Positions 23,450 to 35,400 of a DNA stretch of 64,000 bases are shown piece by piece. This DNA is from Hydnum rufescens UP504 (lineage: Eukaryota; Basidiomycota; Agaricomycetes; Cantharellales; Hydnaceae). The notes under the pieces are model-generated. The model ran no database searches. It was given only the letters and a program-made list of their open reading frames with translations, and had not been told where the DNA came from. The position numbers were made by a program, and so were the translations under genes. Within the stretch, counting starts at the first letter, position 1. Each line of letters starts with the position of its first letter. The stretch lies in the NCBI GenBank assembly GCA_014904985.1, contig MU128933.1, positions 124,001-188,000 of the forward strand, in the 5' to 3' direction.

Positions 23450-24100
23450 ATGGCTGCTAGAGGGTTGACACACACAAGGGAGTTCGACGTCGTCCGAATC
23501 GAATGGGAGAGCCCCCTTCCCATCAAGGTCGTCATGGATCGCCTGAACAAAGAAGTCTCGGCGTTCTACCAAGATCAGAGCGGGAAGCCGAAACATTTCG
23601 ATGACCTCGTCGATACCGCTCTCCCCACCAACGATTGGGAAAAAATCAAGGGCACAATCGAGCCTGCTCGCGGCCCATCCGAATTCATGTGAGCTTCGTA
23701 TCCTGTGGCTCTGATGACTTTGTGTAACCAACTAAGGCAATTGTACAGCCTAGACCACATCCACCCTAGCCACGAGTATCGTTTCCTCTACGACCCTAAG
23801 GCTCCAAATCTCGAGACGCGCCTGTACACGCTTGTTCCTCCAATGGAGGATTATGCTGTTCTTTACGACGATATATCCAACGCGGTCATATTCCCCAACC
23901 GTCTCCTTGTCCTTGAACGTGTAGACGGGAACATTTCCCTACACTACGATCTTCCGTCGTCCCAGATCGATATCTCCAAGCCCGAGGTGAAGGCGGCTGC
24001 GCTGAGGATGGATGCCAGACTGGATGCGTTAGTGAGGCGGGTTCTCGAAGTGGATGAAGTTGCACAACTGGGGAATGAGGTCAGCGAATTCCGTCTGTAG
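23450..24100 (+). CDS. Hypothetical protein, unrecognised
   Basis: The ATG at 23450 opens MAARGLTHTREFDVVRIEWE, followed by a helix with VVMDRLNKEVSAFYQDQSGK. A 58-nt intron (about 23692-23749) splits EFI from LDHIHPSHEYRFLYDP. The second exon continues with TLVPPMEDYAVLYDDIS, VIFPNRLLVLERV and a C-terminal helix ending EVSEFRL. Total about 197 aa. Codon use and the in-frame splice make it a good coding call. There are no cysteine clusters, membrane segments or catalytic signatures, so no role is proposed. It may be a lineage-specific fungal protein. Confidence 0.65.
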
Positions 24101-24279
24101 AGCCCATCTTTATTACTCTATGTTCTACTCTGCGTGTACAATGAATTTTGTGTCCCGTGGCACAGACCGGATACAAAGGGCGCATGTGTGTACCGCAGTC
24201 TGAGCCAAAGCCTGGACGCTTGTTTAGCTGTATACCTCGCACTAGGAACTTCGAGCTGCTACAAGGGAGAATTTCGTTG

Positions 24280-25407
24280 ATGAACCCCGCCAATTCTGCT
24301 CCGATCGTTGATCTCACAGGCCCGTCAGAAGTGGAATGGCGGTATGCTTGCCCCCACCTCAGCTGCTTGTCGCCCACAAGGTCTTCACAGAGTCTTGTTT
24401 CTCAGGTATGAAATGCGCAGAGAATGCCAGGAGATCATCCCAGGTCTTCTCTTAGGGCCCTTTCTGGTGTCCAAGCAGCTTGATAAGCTGCTAGCGCTTG
24501 GGGTAACCCATATGTAATCCAGATTTATGCCTCTCATCTTAACGGCTATCTCATCATTTCTTGCCTGTCATTCCAGCCTGTGCATCCGTGACGCTAAAGA
24601 GGCGTTCTCTGTCTATCCGCGGTTCGTAGATCGCTTTCAATACCTCACACTGGATGTCCAAGATAGTGAGGAGCAGAACCTCATCCGCCTTTTCCCTTCG
24701 TGAGTTTGTCTCATATTCCTCCAATCCCTGATTACAACGCATATTGAATGATCCGTTCGCATACTGCACAGTGCACAGGTATTCATCACACAAGCAATCG
24801 CTGGTGGTGGACGCGTCCTTGTCCACTGTAATGGTAATTTACCATTCGCTACACTAGATTCACGCGTTAGTTTATTTATTGCATTGTTTAGGTGGAATCA
24901 GCCTCTCCCCCGCCTTTGCGATTATGTTCGTGATGCAGCATTTCCAATTAACCTGGGAAGATGCATTACAATACGTCCAGAACCGTCGGTATTGCATATC
25001 TCCCAATGGTGGCTTCCTCACCCAACTCAAGGTCAGTACCTTTAATCCCATCGTTTTCGTCGGCTCCCACCCTCTCGTCCGCTGCAGCACTAGCGGCTGA
25101 TACCCACTGTGCGCTTTGAATTGCCACAACAGGAATGGGAATCGATTTATCGTGCCAACCAAACCGTGGCTAGATTCGGGACAACCCAACGTACCGCGAG
25201 TCGACGGAAGAGGAATGATGACGATGACGATGACGAAGAAGGGGATAATAGGTGCGGCGTTCAAGCATCTTCTCCTTGATCTCCATCCCATCCATCCTAT
25301 TCTCCGTTTTTGTCTGTTGCCGAGAAAGCCATCTCACATGCGCCCTTATGCCTCGCAGACGCAAACGACCGTTAGCACCAGAGGAGGTAGATGCAGAGAT
25401 GGCATGA
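24280..25407 (+). CDS. STYX-like dual-specificity pseudophosphatase
   Basis: A small protein with the dual-specificity phosphatase fold, most like STYX, which binds phosphoproteins without catalysis. Exon 1 (24280-24341) gives MNPANSAPIVDLTGPSEVEW. Later exons contain EIIPGLLLGPFLVSKQLDKL, THILCIRDAKEAFSVYPRF, the P-loop VHCNGGISLSPAF, then ALQYVQNRRYCISPNGGFL and QLKEWESIYRANQ. In the HCxxGxxR signature the Cys is kept but the Arg is Leu, which should abolish or strongly reduce phosphate binding. An Asp/Glu-rich tail follows. An optional intron (about 25254-25360) gives the ending RKRPLAPEEVDAEMA at 25407; without it the stop is 25279. Confidence 0.82.
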
Positions 25408-26423
25408 GCCGTTCTTCACATCCTTACTGGTTCCCATCCCGGATCTTCTATCTCCTCACCTACTGTGTCTACACTATATCCAAATCGACTACAACTGTCG
25501 ATGTTTGCCATAGTTCTCCTCCCGCCCTAGCGCCGTTCCTCTTCGAGCCGGGACACCGTCCCTTATTCTACTCCTCAGCTTCTCCATCGTTGTACTCAGC
25601 ACTCCATTTTGTTTTACCTCGGTTGAACCTTACATTTTCCACACACTTCCACACATATGAAATGGCGCAGTAGAATCGCGTCTAGCGAACGCGAGGACAT
25701 GCACGGGAAAAGGTGGCGGTGGAATTAATACATAATATTGTGTAGCGAGTACGCGGAGCTAATCGACGTTCAAAGGGACTGCGGGAAATCGACAAAATCA
25801 GAGGCGGGCCAGTTCGTTTACATGAATTCCGGCCGGGCATATATTTGGGCTGTGAACCAGACCGAAGCCCCAGACAAGTGTGACAGGGAGAATCGCTACT
25901 TCACCCGCTAGCCACGAATTAGCGGTCCCATTCTCTTGTGACGGTGGGTGCGTGGAGATTCCCACTAGAACGTGGGTGTGGCCCGCAAGTTCTTGGAGAA
26001 CGAGAGACGCATATTCTTGCTATCTACCACGACAGTTCTTGCACGCCACAATCAGTACTCTTGTCCTCCCACATGATGATTTAATTTATTAGCTATAGGC
26101 CAAGGTTCTACGCGTGACTCGGTTTTCGGTTTGGGTTTGTGTGTGGCTCTGATTTTCTGGTCTTCGGCTTGCCCGATGACTACGCAGCACATGGACATCA
26201 TGGACATCATGGTCTGCTCGATCTTCTACATGCAGAATGACGTGATACACGCGCTGCTAGGTTGTTGCATACCGCGTTGCGGTCTTTTGTGTGCAGGGAC
26301 GGGCAATACCTTAGTGCAGTCGGCGTTATTCGTTATCGGGTATACTGTACACCGAAGGTCCATCCCTATCTACCGCCGACTCAAAATAGAGGATATTGTA
26401 ATTCGCACATCGAGCAGAACCAT
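25408..26423. other. Intergenic between convergent STYX-like gene and HUT1
   Basis: No supportable gene. It contains a short tandem GGACATCAT repeat near 26192-26210. Otherwise unremarkable. Confidence 0.4.
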
Positions 26424-27856
26424 CTAAAGACTTTTCAATTTCGCTTTCTCCTGCTCCCGAATAACGCGCTTGGCATGCACCTCTATCATAGGGGAAGATT
26501 AAGCACATTAGCACATTGTAACGAGGGAACGAGAAAGGGAGTATCGAATAGCAGGCGGGCGGAATGGTCAATAGCGCACCTTTTCGCTTTACCCATGCCT
26601 CCACTCCAATCCCAGCAAATACGAACCGCAGCCCCGAACCACTGACCGAGAGTAAGAGTATGGTTATACACGATCACGGAAAGAACCATGGTAAATAGTT
26701 TCCGGGTCAGAGTCACAGTCCTATGCAACACAAGTCAGATTCACACGGATTATTGTCCGAATAGATAAGGAGAAAAATAGAAAATAACGACACAAGGGTA
26801 AGCGATCCGAAATGCTGCAGGGTTTCAAAGATAAATAATTGGCCCAGCGATCCTGTCACTGAGAAGTTCACGAGCGGCCTGACGACATCTGGATGCGTGC
26901 GGATGTAAGCAAGAGCAGTCTGGAGCTCGCTCACACCAGTAATAGCAGATGACGCAGGGTGCAGGACAGGTATCGGAGGAAGTGTGGCGACAAGGAGAAC
27001 GGAAGTGAGTAATGTGCTCCATGCATTCAACCAGAACATCATCTGCTGGCCAGTTATCTTGTAACGTGAAAATATTTCGTCTTGCGTACTGTTCGTCGCG
27101 CCGTCTATGATGAGATTAATTAAGAGAAGGGTTATTCCCCACAGGCTCGATGTGGCGTTTCCGCTCTTGTGTTTTTTGGAAGAAGAAGCATCGCCTAATC
27201 CCATGAAGGCCGTGATGCCAATGGTAACAAGTGCGACCACGAGATATTTGTGTGGGGCGAATCGCCTTCGATACAGGAGGACGTTCATTATCATGACGGG
27301 AACGAGTTTACAGGATTTGCCGAGTACCATCGTGGGATACGAGATGTGCGAAAGAGCCGCAAAGCCAAAGGGTGCGGCAGAACTGACAAATACAGCACAC
27401 TGGAGACAACGAATGAGCATCGAACGAGCATAATGAGAAGGAGGTTGCGGCTTTGTGGCCTGGCCGTTGGCTGAACCATTCGTCGGTGAAGGCACTGGAG
27501 GCACGAGTCCAAAGGCTTTCGCCAGTGTTTCACCGGGAGTTCTCCGGAATAATATATATAAAGCGGAGGATACGACACTCGCTAGACTCTGGAGTGTATT
27601 CAGGAAAAGAACAGAGTGGAAACGCTCCGCAGGCTCGTCGAAATTTCTGGACGCGAAGGGAACGGATACTTTAAAGCCAGGAATGTATTAGAACGAACTT
27701 CTGGACCAGATCGAAGAAATCTCACGTCGTTCTTGGGCTATAGCCCATAGCTGTGCTTCAACGTCAGAAAAAATAGAGATGAAAGGAAGAATGTGCACAT
27801 ACTAAGAACATGGAGTACACGCCCCCGACGCAAACCCCAAGCCTCAGGAGAGCCAT
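26424..27856 (-). CDS. HUT1: UDP-galactose/nucleotide-sugar transporter Hut1
   Basis: A multi-pass ER carrier of the nucleotide-sugar transporter (SLC35B1) family, linked to UDP-galactose transport and ER homeostasis. The ATG at 27856 opens MALLRLGVCVGGVYSMFLV (TM1). Then follow WAIAQER, NTLQSLASVVSSALYILF, a Pro-rich loop, and SYPTMVLGKSCKLVPVMIMN, the conserved substrate-path motif. After that come GLGDASSSKKHKS, DGATNSTQDEIFSRYKITGQ and QLFIFETLQHFGSLTLV. The last exons give VTLTRKLFTMVLSVIVYN, LTLGQW, VFAGIGVEAWVKRK and a lysine-rich tail ending EKAKLKSL at 26424, an ER-type basic C-terminus. Between GAAV and VFAGIG the frame slips by one base (about 26625; GTTCG where GTCG is expected). 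Confidence 0.9.
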
Positions 27857-27999
27857 TAGGGATGAAGGAATGTGCTGGCCTGAAACAATGAAAGTGAATT
27901 GAAGTTGCCGACGTGTCGAATGGCAGTGCCTGCGGAAGCAAATCGACACACTTGTTTTATCCTTACCTGGGAGCTTAGCTCTCTAGATATCAAGCACTA
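27857..27999. promoter_or_regulatory. Bidirectional promoter interval HUT1/EFL1
   Basis: Only 143 bp separate the two divergent start codons, so both promoters and leaders are compressed here. No unambiguous TATA or CCAAT element was seen. Confidence 0.4.
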
Positions 28000-30900
28000 A
28001 TGAGCGCGTCCGTGGGAACCCAACGCTGCTTGACCGTGCTGGGCCACGTCGATCATGGAAAAACCACGTTCGTGGACTCCCTACTCGCAGCCAATAATAT
28101 CATATCCGCGCGTATGGCGGGAAAAATTAGGTATCTTGACAGTCGAGAAGACGAGCAGGAGCGTGGGATTACGATGGAGAGCAGTGCTATCTCACTCAGA
28201 TTCACTATGCTCCGAAAATCCGAGAGTGGAGGTGAGGGATTGGTAATATGTGAATAATGCGCACTTACGCTGTGCCCTTCGACGGAAAGAGGAAACCCCG
28301 AGTCACTTTGTCGTAAATCTCATCGATACCCCAGGCCACGTTGACTTTTCGAGCGAAGTGTCCTCTGCGTCTCGTCTCTGCGATGGAGCCCTTGTCCTCG
28401 TCGACGTTGTGGAGGGTGTATGCACGCAAGTAAGTCCCAAGCCTGGTTTTGGATGTTCGGGTCATTCACAGTGCTTTAGTAGACGATTGCAGTTCTAAGA
28501 CAAGCATGGGCTGAACGACTCCGGCCAATCCTCATCGTAAATAAATTCGATAGGCTCATTACTGAACTCAAACTATCGCCTTCCGAAGCATATCATCATC
28601 TTGTTCAACTCATCGAGAATGTCAACGCAGTCATGGGAAACTTTCATGCTGGTGATCGCATGGAGGATGATCTTCGATGGCGCGAGGAACGTGAGCGACG
28701 ACTGGCGTCCAGGAAGGAGAACGATGCTGCTCAGCTCGACGAATCAATATCGATGGAGGGCCAAGGAGATGATGCAGCCATGGCATTCAAAGAGCGCGAC
28801 GATGAAGACATTTATTTTGCACCTGAGCGTGGGAATGTCATCTTTGCATCGGCAATAGATGGCTGGGCATTCCGTGTGGGGAAGTTCTCTCAGCTCTATG
28901 CGAAGAAACTAGGCGTCAATGAGACGAATTTACGAAAGGCACTGTGGGGCGATTTCTACCTCGATCCGAAAACGAAACGTGTCGTCAGTCATCGGCAGTT
29001 GAAAGGCCGGAATCTCAAACCTCTATTCGTCCAGTTTGTGCTAGAAAACATATGGGCAGTGTACGAGAATGTGGTCATGAACCCGTACGTTGTCACGTTC
29101 TTTTTTTTACACAAACAACACTGTTGTTGACGCCTGACATGATGGCATGGGTTACACAGGAATCCTGAAAAAGTGGCAAAGATCATTTCTTCTCTCTCCT
29201 TGAAGATCCCCCCTCGGGATATCCGCACGAAAGATACCCGATATACACTTCAGTCCATATTTTCACAGTGGCTCTCTCTCTCTACATGCACATTCCAAAC
29301 CGTCGTAGAAATCATTCCCCCGCCTTCCGTTGCTCAACGTACGCGGCTTCCCAAAATGCTATATCCAGCATTGACGGAGGCCACGGTTGTTCCAAAGAAT
29401 AAGCTCGAAGAGGATCTCTGGAGCTGTAGGGTGGAGAAAGATGCATATATTGTGGCCTATGTCAGTAAGATGTTTGCGATGCCGCGATCGAGACTTCCGC
29501 CCCCACTCAAGGGCGCTGATGTGCCACCTGTGGTTGCTAACACCAGGTTAAGCAGCATTTCGTCCGAAGGCTATCTCGCTTCCGCACCAGTAATGGCAGT
29601 GGCGCCTTCGGATCCGGCGGTAAATATTCCAGAAAGTGGCCCTGATGTGAAATCCAACGAGAAGACCAGCGATCTCGCCAATGACGACGAAGCGTTGATC
29701 GGTTTCGCGCGCCTATACTCGGGAACATTGACTGTTGGTCAGACTCTTTTCTGTCTCCTTCCAAAGTATAGTCCTACCTTCCCACCAACTCACCCTCGTA
29801 ACGCGGCGCATATCACGCCGGTGACAATTTCTGCTCTGTATGAAATGATGGGAAGGGATCTTGTGAGCGTCCAGGAAGTGAAAGCCGGCAATGTCTTCGC
29901 TGTGGGCGGTCTCGAGGGGACAGTGTGGAGAAATGCCACCCTGTGCGGTTTGGGAGGGAATGGTAACGATGACACTGGCAAGGGTGTGTCTACCAGCACA
30001 GAGGATTGCCTCGTCAACTTGGCAGGGGTGAACAATCAAGTACGTATGCAGTTATTTCATTTTATTCGTAGTCGGAGAGGAAGCGCCCAGGGACGCTCAC
30101 GGATTTATCCCTCAGGCGGCCCCGATTGTTCGAGTTGCATTAGAACCAGAGGAACCTGGTGGGTCTCCCACTAGTTTCCTGGCCTTGATACTGATTCCTC
30201 GGATCAATGATCTATCAAGCAAACATGCCTCGCTTGATTCGGGGACTTAAGTTACTTAGTCAGTCAGATCCTTGTGCTGAAGCGTTTCAGCAGCAGACAG
30301 GGGAGTGGGTGATATTAACTGCTGGAGAGCTCCATTTGGAGGTGTGTTTTCAGCTCTAGCCTTCATCTACTTCACTCAAGATCGTTGCACAGCGATGTAT
30401 TCGCGATCTCAGGGAGAGATTCGCCAAAGTGGAGATCCAAGCTTCGAAGCCCATAGTACCTTTCCGTGAGACGGCGATCAAGGCGACAGGTGTGCCCATT
30501 ACTACTCCTAACTTTCCCCCCCCCCCTGATGTTGGTTTATTCTTGCGATAGAAATGCTCCCAACTAGATCGCCTCTGGCTATTCGAGGCGCATACAGTGG
30601 CTCTACAGCTGGCGTAATAAATTTTACCATTCGCGCGAAACCGCTTCCAGAGGCGGTCACACGATTCCTCCAAACGAACGTCTCGATCCTAAAGCGCTTG
30701 CGACGGGATGTGCAAGCTCACACCCCCGAAAACAAGGGTGGTGTCAGCGGCACTCACGCTGACATCACTGGTGATCTGGCGGCTGAGACCGAAGATGTGC
30801 GCCGTGTAATGGACAGTGAACTCGCACAGACACCTTCCGTCAGCTTAGAGGAATTCTGGCCGTCGCTGGAGAAACTACTTGAGGCGGCTGGCTCCGAGTG

Positions 30901-32055
30901 GCAAGGTCTTATACCCTCTGTTTGGTCCTTTGGGCCTAATCATATCGGTCCCAATATTCTATTCCATCGTACTGGGTCACCTCCTAATTCGTTCGTATTT
31001 TGAAAAAGCTTTTCAACGTTCATGTGTCTTGAACTGACATTGCACTGGGTTGACAGGCTGCGCAAGAGGGCGAATCGAAACGATGCCGCCAATGTCGACC
31101 GTCCAGCAATTCATGTTCCAGGCCACACTTTCGTTCCTGCATTAGAGACTAGTATCGAGACCGGATTTCAGATTGCGGCGTTCCAAGGCCCTTTGTGCGC
31201 GGAGCCTGTGGAAGGCATGGGTTTTTTCGTGGAGAGTCTGGATTTTGATCCAGCACAACTAGAAGGCGAGAGTGGTGCGTGAAATTTCCGCGTGCGATCT
31301 TGATTTCTTTTTTTCACAACGACGGCGTTCTTTGGGCGGTAGTGCACTCCAAGATGGCGCAGATCGGGGGCTCTTTGATCACGGCATCCAAAGAGGCATG
31401 TCGTTCGGGCATGATAGACTGGTCACCCAGACTTAAGATGGCGATATATTCTTGTGATATTCAAGCGCCAAGTATGATTTTCATCTCCAGATTTGCTATC
31501 TATCCTTCTGTGTGACCTGATGATTTGGACAGCGGACGTTCTGGGACGCGTGTACGCTGTCATTGCGCGACGCCGAGGGCGCATCGTCTCTGAAGAGATG
31601 AAGGAAGGAACTAGTTTCTTCACAATTAGCGCGATTCTTCCCGTCGTTGAAAGCTTTGGATTTGCAGATGGTGAGTCGGCCAACCGACACTTTTGGTTTC
31701 TCCAATGTGTCGGTCATTGACCGCCTTACCTGCCAGAACTGCGCAAGCGGAGCTCCGGCGCAGCAAGTCCTCAATTGATCTTCCGCGGGTAAGCGACCCA
31801 CCGCATTGGTTCTCCGTCCTTCCCAGTATTTCTGAAAAGCGCTACATGTGGCATTTCTGCTTTCAGTTATGAAATATTAGATCAAGATCCATTCTGGGTT
31901 CCAACAACTGAAGAAGAATTGGAGGATCTCGGTGACAAGGCTGATCGCCTCAACATAGCTCGCGTGTACATGGATGCCGTCCGCAAGAGGAAGGGGATGT
32001 TTGTGGACCAGAAAGTTGTGGACTCCGCAGAGAAGCAGAGACGTTAAAGCGGTAG
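28000..32055 (+). CDS. EFL1: Elongation factor-like GTPase 1 (Ria1/EFL1), ribosome maturation
   Basis: This cytoplasmic GTPase works with the SBDS protein (Sdo1) to release eIF6 (Tif6) from new 60S subunits. The GTPase domain shows [48 protein letters not shown] and IVNKFDRLI (G1, G2, G3, G4). A family-specific insertion with [13 protein letters not shown] follows. EF-2-like domains then give [39 protein letters not shown] and TAGELHLE. Later come [42 protein letters not shown]-like YSCDIQAP and the C-terminal [14 protein letters not shown]. About ten introns. The end reads AEKQRR then stop (32047). Adding one A at about 32040 gives AEKQRTLKR with a stop at 32053-32055, the family's usual ending. 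Confidence 0.94.
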
Positions 32056-32499
32056 CCTTTACTGAAGTTGGCGATTTGTATACCGTGAGTAGTCTACCGA
32101 AAGTTACCTGTGTCAAGGCGATATTGCTTCCAGGGTAGTGGCACCTACACAGAAGGTCCAAGGGTCAAAATATTAGTAGCGTCAACTTGAGCGTCACCCG
32201 ACCCAGAAGCCACCGGGGAACTCCGAGTGTGTGGCTTCCCCAAATCCAGCTAACCATGTTTGGCTCATCCTTACTTGATCCTCTTGACCATCGATATGAG
32301 CCGCTCTAACACGGTAGAAACTTATGCTCTTTCGCCTACCTACATCCTGAACGGTGTCATAGCAGGAATCTTCCCTATGGGACAATTTCTTTACGCCTCC
32401 AATAGAGGACATCGATGCCATACTCAATAACTGTCAGGAATTTTCCAGCCTTGCCTTGATAGGCAGTCCTTATAAGTAGCGTATTTTCACAGTGGACAG
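32056..32499. other. EFL1-RdRP spacer or RdRP 5' exons
   Basis: No firm exon. A plus-strand frame from an ATG near 32297 (MSRSNTVETYALSPT) might be an upstream RdRP exon, but no splice partner was confirmed. Confidence 0.3.
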
Positions 32500-35400
32500 T
32501 GAACCCAAATCATTCGCCATCGTCGACACTCTTCCTTCCACATCTCAGGCAACAGTGGTTCCCGACACCCATAGCCCGAACCCCGTGTGGGAGAAACTCT
32601 CACTTCATAGTAGTCAGGCCGGAAGCCCAGATCGCACCAAATCGGATTCCTTTGTACAGCCTGACTCCCCGTTGGGTCATAAAAGAGCAGGCGGCTGCTG
32701 CTGCGAGGCAGAATGCTCAAACCATCCGCGAACACGCATGCGTTTTGGTATAATTGTTTCTGGCGATGGGAGAAACAATGACTGACTAGATATCGTGTGA
32801 ATCTTGCACTCGACTATGTAGAAACTAGGAATTCTCCTCTCCGGCACGATCATCCCCCAGAGACTGTCCCAAACTCTAGAAATGATAGATTTCGCTCCTT
32901 CAAACTCAATAGTAAGTACTTCGAATTCAATTCGTATCCTTCAGGTGATTCAACACGATGATGGATGGAGCAGAGGCAGTCCTGCTTTTAAGACAGCCCG
33001 AAGTTCGATCATATCCCCCATTGTCCGTTGTGGGAGAGTATGTGTTCGTCGGCTACGATACAGAACTTCAACTGTACATGAATTCCAATGAGCTTTCATG
33101 GGCTGTTCAGTATGAAATCATTCGTCTCCGCTCACTTGGTCATTATAAGTCCATCGACGATATCAAAGCCGTAGGCCTGATGTTCCGAGGTCCCAACTCA
33201 AGGGCCCCCCTGGTTCTCTCCCAGATTTTACAGTCGAACCCCAAGGCTCTCTCGTGTGGGGATCACTTTTTAGAATCTCAACATGATTTAGCGTTGGGTG
33301 ATAATCCCTATGAAGAATTAGAAAGGGAAGAGCAGGTGCTTGAGGCTAGTTCGGGCGATCACTTCAGCTTAAGAACTAGCAATCTGCGATGCGGGGGGGA
33401 AGGTATGTACATCCGCATTCGCCGCGTCGATTTGGTTTTTATGCCATTTAGTCAAGCAAATACTTAGACTTGTCCAGGTACCAGAACACGAACACAATGC
33501 AGCGCAATCGTTACCCCGTATTGCACCGTATACGTTCGTCCTTGAAAAGCACACCATCGGATCATCCAACAGCGTGGCCCGAATGTTAGGTTCACGCCGT
33601 GTCTTGGAGGCTATTATCCCGGAGACCCTGTTGAGGACGGAGGTCCAGACTATACGACATTTTTTCTCACGTCGTTTCGTGTTCAATGGGAAGGTGTTCC
33701 AGGCAGTCTGCGCAGCAGGCAGTTCGGTATTCCTTGTCGAAACAGGCGATTACGCTCCTTCTCGAAGTGCGCTGACTAATAATGGTCGTAAAAGCCTTCA
33801 AGAAATCGTCTCATGGCTGCATCCCATTGAGTCTGCCCCATCTCAGGTCCGTGACTCAGCACTCCTATCATGACAGGTCCTGACAGTCCCAGTAGAATAT
33901 GAGAACATGGAGTAGTCGATTATCCGTTGGATTTCTTGATACGATTCCTATCTGTCGCATTGGGTTGGAGGACATCATGAGCATAAGCAATATTGGTACG
34001 CACCGAGGCTTCATTACTGGTGTCGGAATTACCTGATGCACACGTATGATGGATCTAGAACCTCGCCTCAAGCCCCCCATCAATGCAGGCCATTCCCTTC
34101 TTAGCGCCTGCCGATACATGAGCTCTGCTTGTGGGTGTAAGGTGGTGTAAAGCTCACTGAAGCTCACTGCTTTCTTCGTAGTGGCTTTTATGATAAAACG
34201 ACGGCTTGGGTGCAAGGTCTTGCCTTGTGCAGTGCGCGCGAATGTCAGAGGGATGTACAGTATAGTCAGTGTTCCACAGGGTCTCTCTAATTCTATTTCT
34301 TGAAATCTCGCCAATCACAGTTCATATCCCACCCCAAAATCTATTGTGACCGACCTGCCGTTTTCTATTGCAATGACTCCCAAAATAGGCCCTTGCACAC
34401 CTTGCTTGATGATTCTCAATCATATTTCGGCTTGGTTTCGGTGCCCAAACTCCAATTGGGCGCAGATCTTTCGCCGCAATTGATTACGCGTCTTCATCAT
34501 CGAGGAGTCCCGGTCGCAGTTTTTTTGGATCTATTTCGCTCGGGCTTTAATGTGTATTGGTCCAACCTTGTTTGCCCGGATGCCTCCTCATTCCAGGACC
34601 GCAGTGCGTATTCCACATTCTTTCGTGGTGGGAAATAATAATGATGTTGATGTTGTCAAAGAGGACGAAGGAAGGCCTCTGCTTTCTTCTACTTCCCATT
34701 GTCTCGCATCCGGTCTCCCGATGAATTGGAGAGAAACAGTAATGTCTCTACTTGCCTCCGGATTCGAGCCAAAGACATGCATCCCATTGCAGGAGAATAC
34801 CCACCGTCTTCGTCATGACACTTTGTCGCAATACACAAAGGATTTAAACATTCCGATCACGTCAAGTATACTGGGTCTCGCCATTCCGGGTGCGTAGCTC
34901 AATTGCCCATGCAGTCTACGAGAACAATTTCAAGTGACATCACACTCCTCAGATCCCCTAGGCGTCCTTGAGCCCGGTCAGATATACTGTCGCGGCTCGC
35001 AAAAATGGTTATGCAATGGGTTCTATACGGATACAGTTGTCGCTGAGGTTGTGGTGAGCTGTCTCCATGTTTGTGTTAGGTAGCGTCAAGAAACTACTTA
35101 ATCTCCCATTATGACCACTGAGTAGGTCGCAAAAATACCCTGCCAAGTAGGAGAATATATATTGTCTGCGTATACGAACTGACGTTTTTGATAATCGGTG
35201 GTAGACGGACGAGGACATAACAACGTTCACTGCGGTGGATTGCCCGGCACTTCACTCATACTTTGACATTATTCTTTTCAGTGCCAAAGGTGGAAGGTTC
35301 TCATGGCACTCCAAGGACGGAGCGGACTATATCGGCAATGAAGTTCTTGTGATATGGGCCCCAGATATCGTGAACAATTTCAGCGATAGAAATCTTCGTC

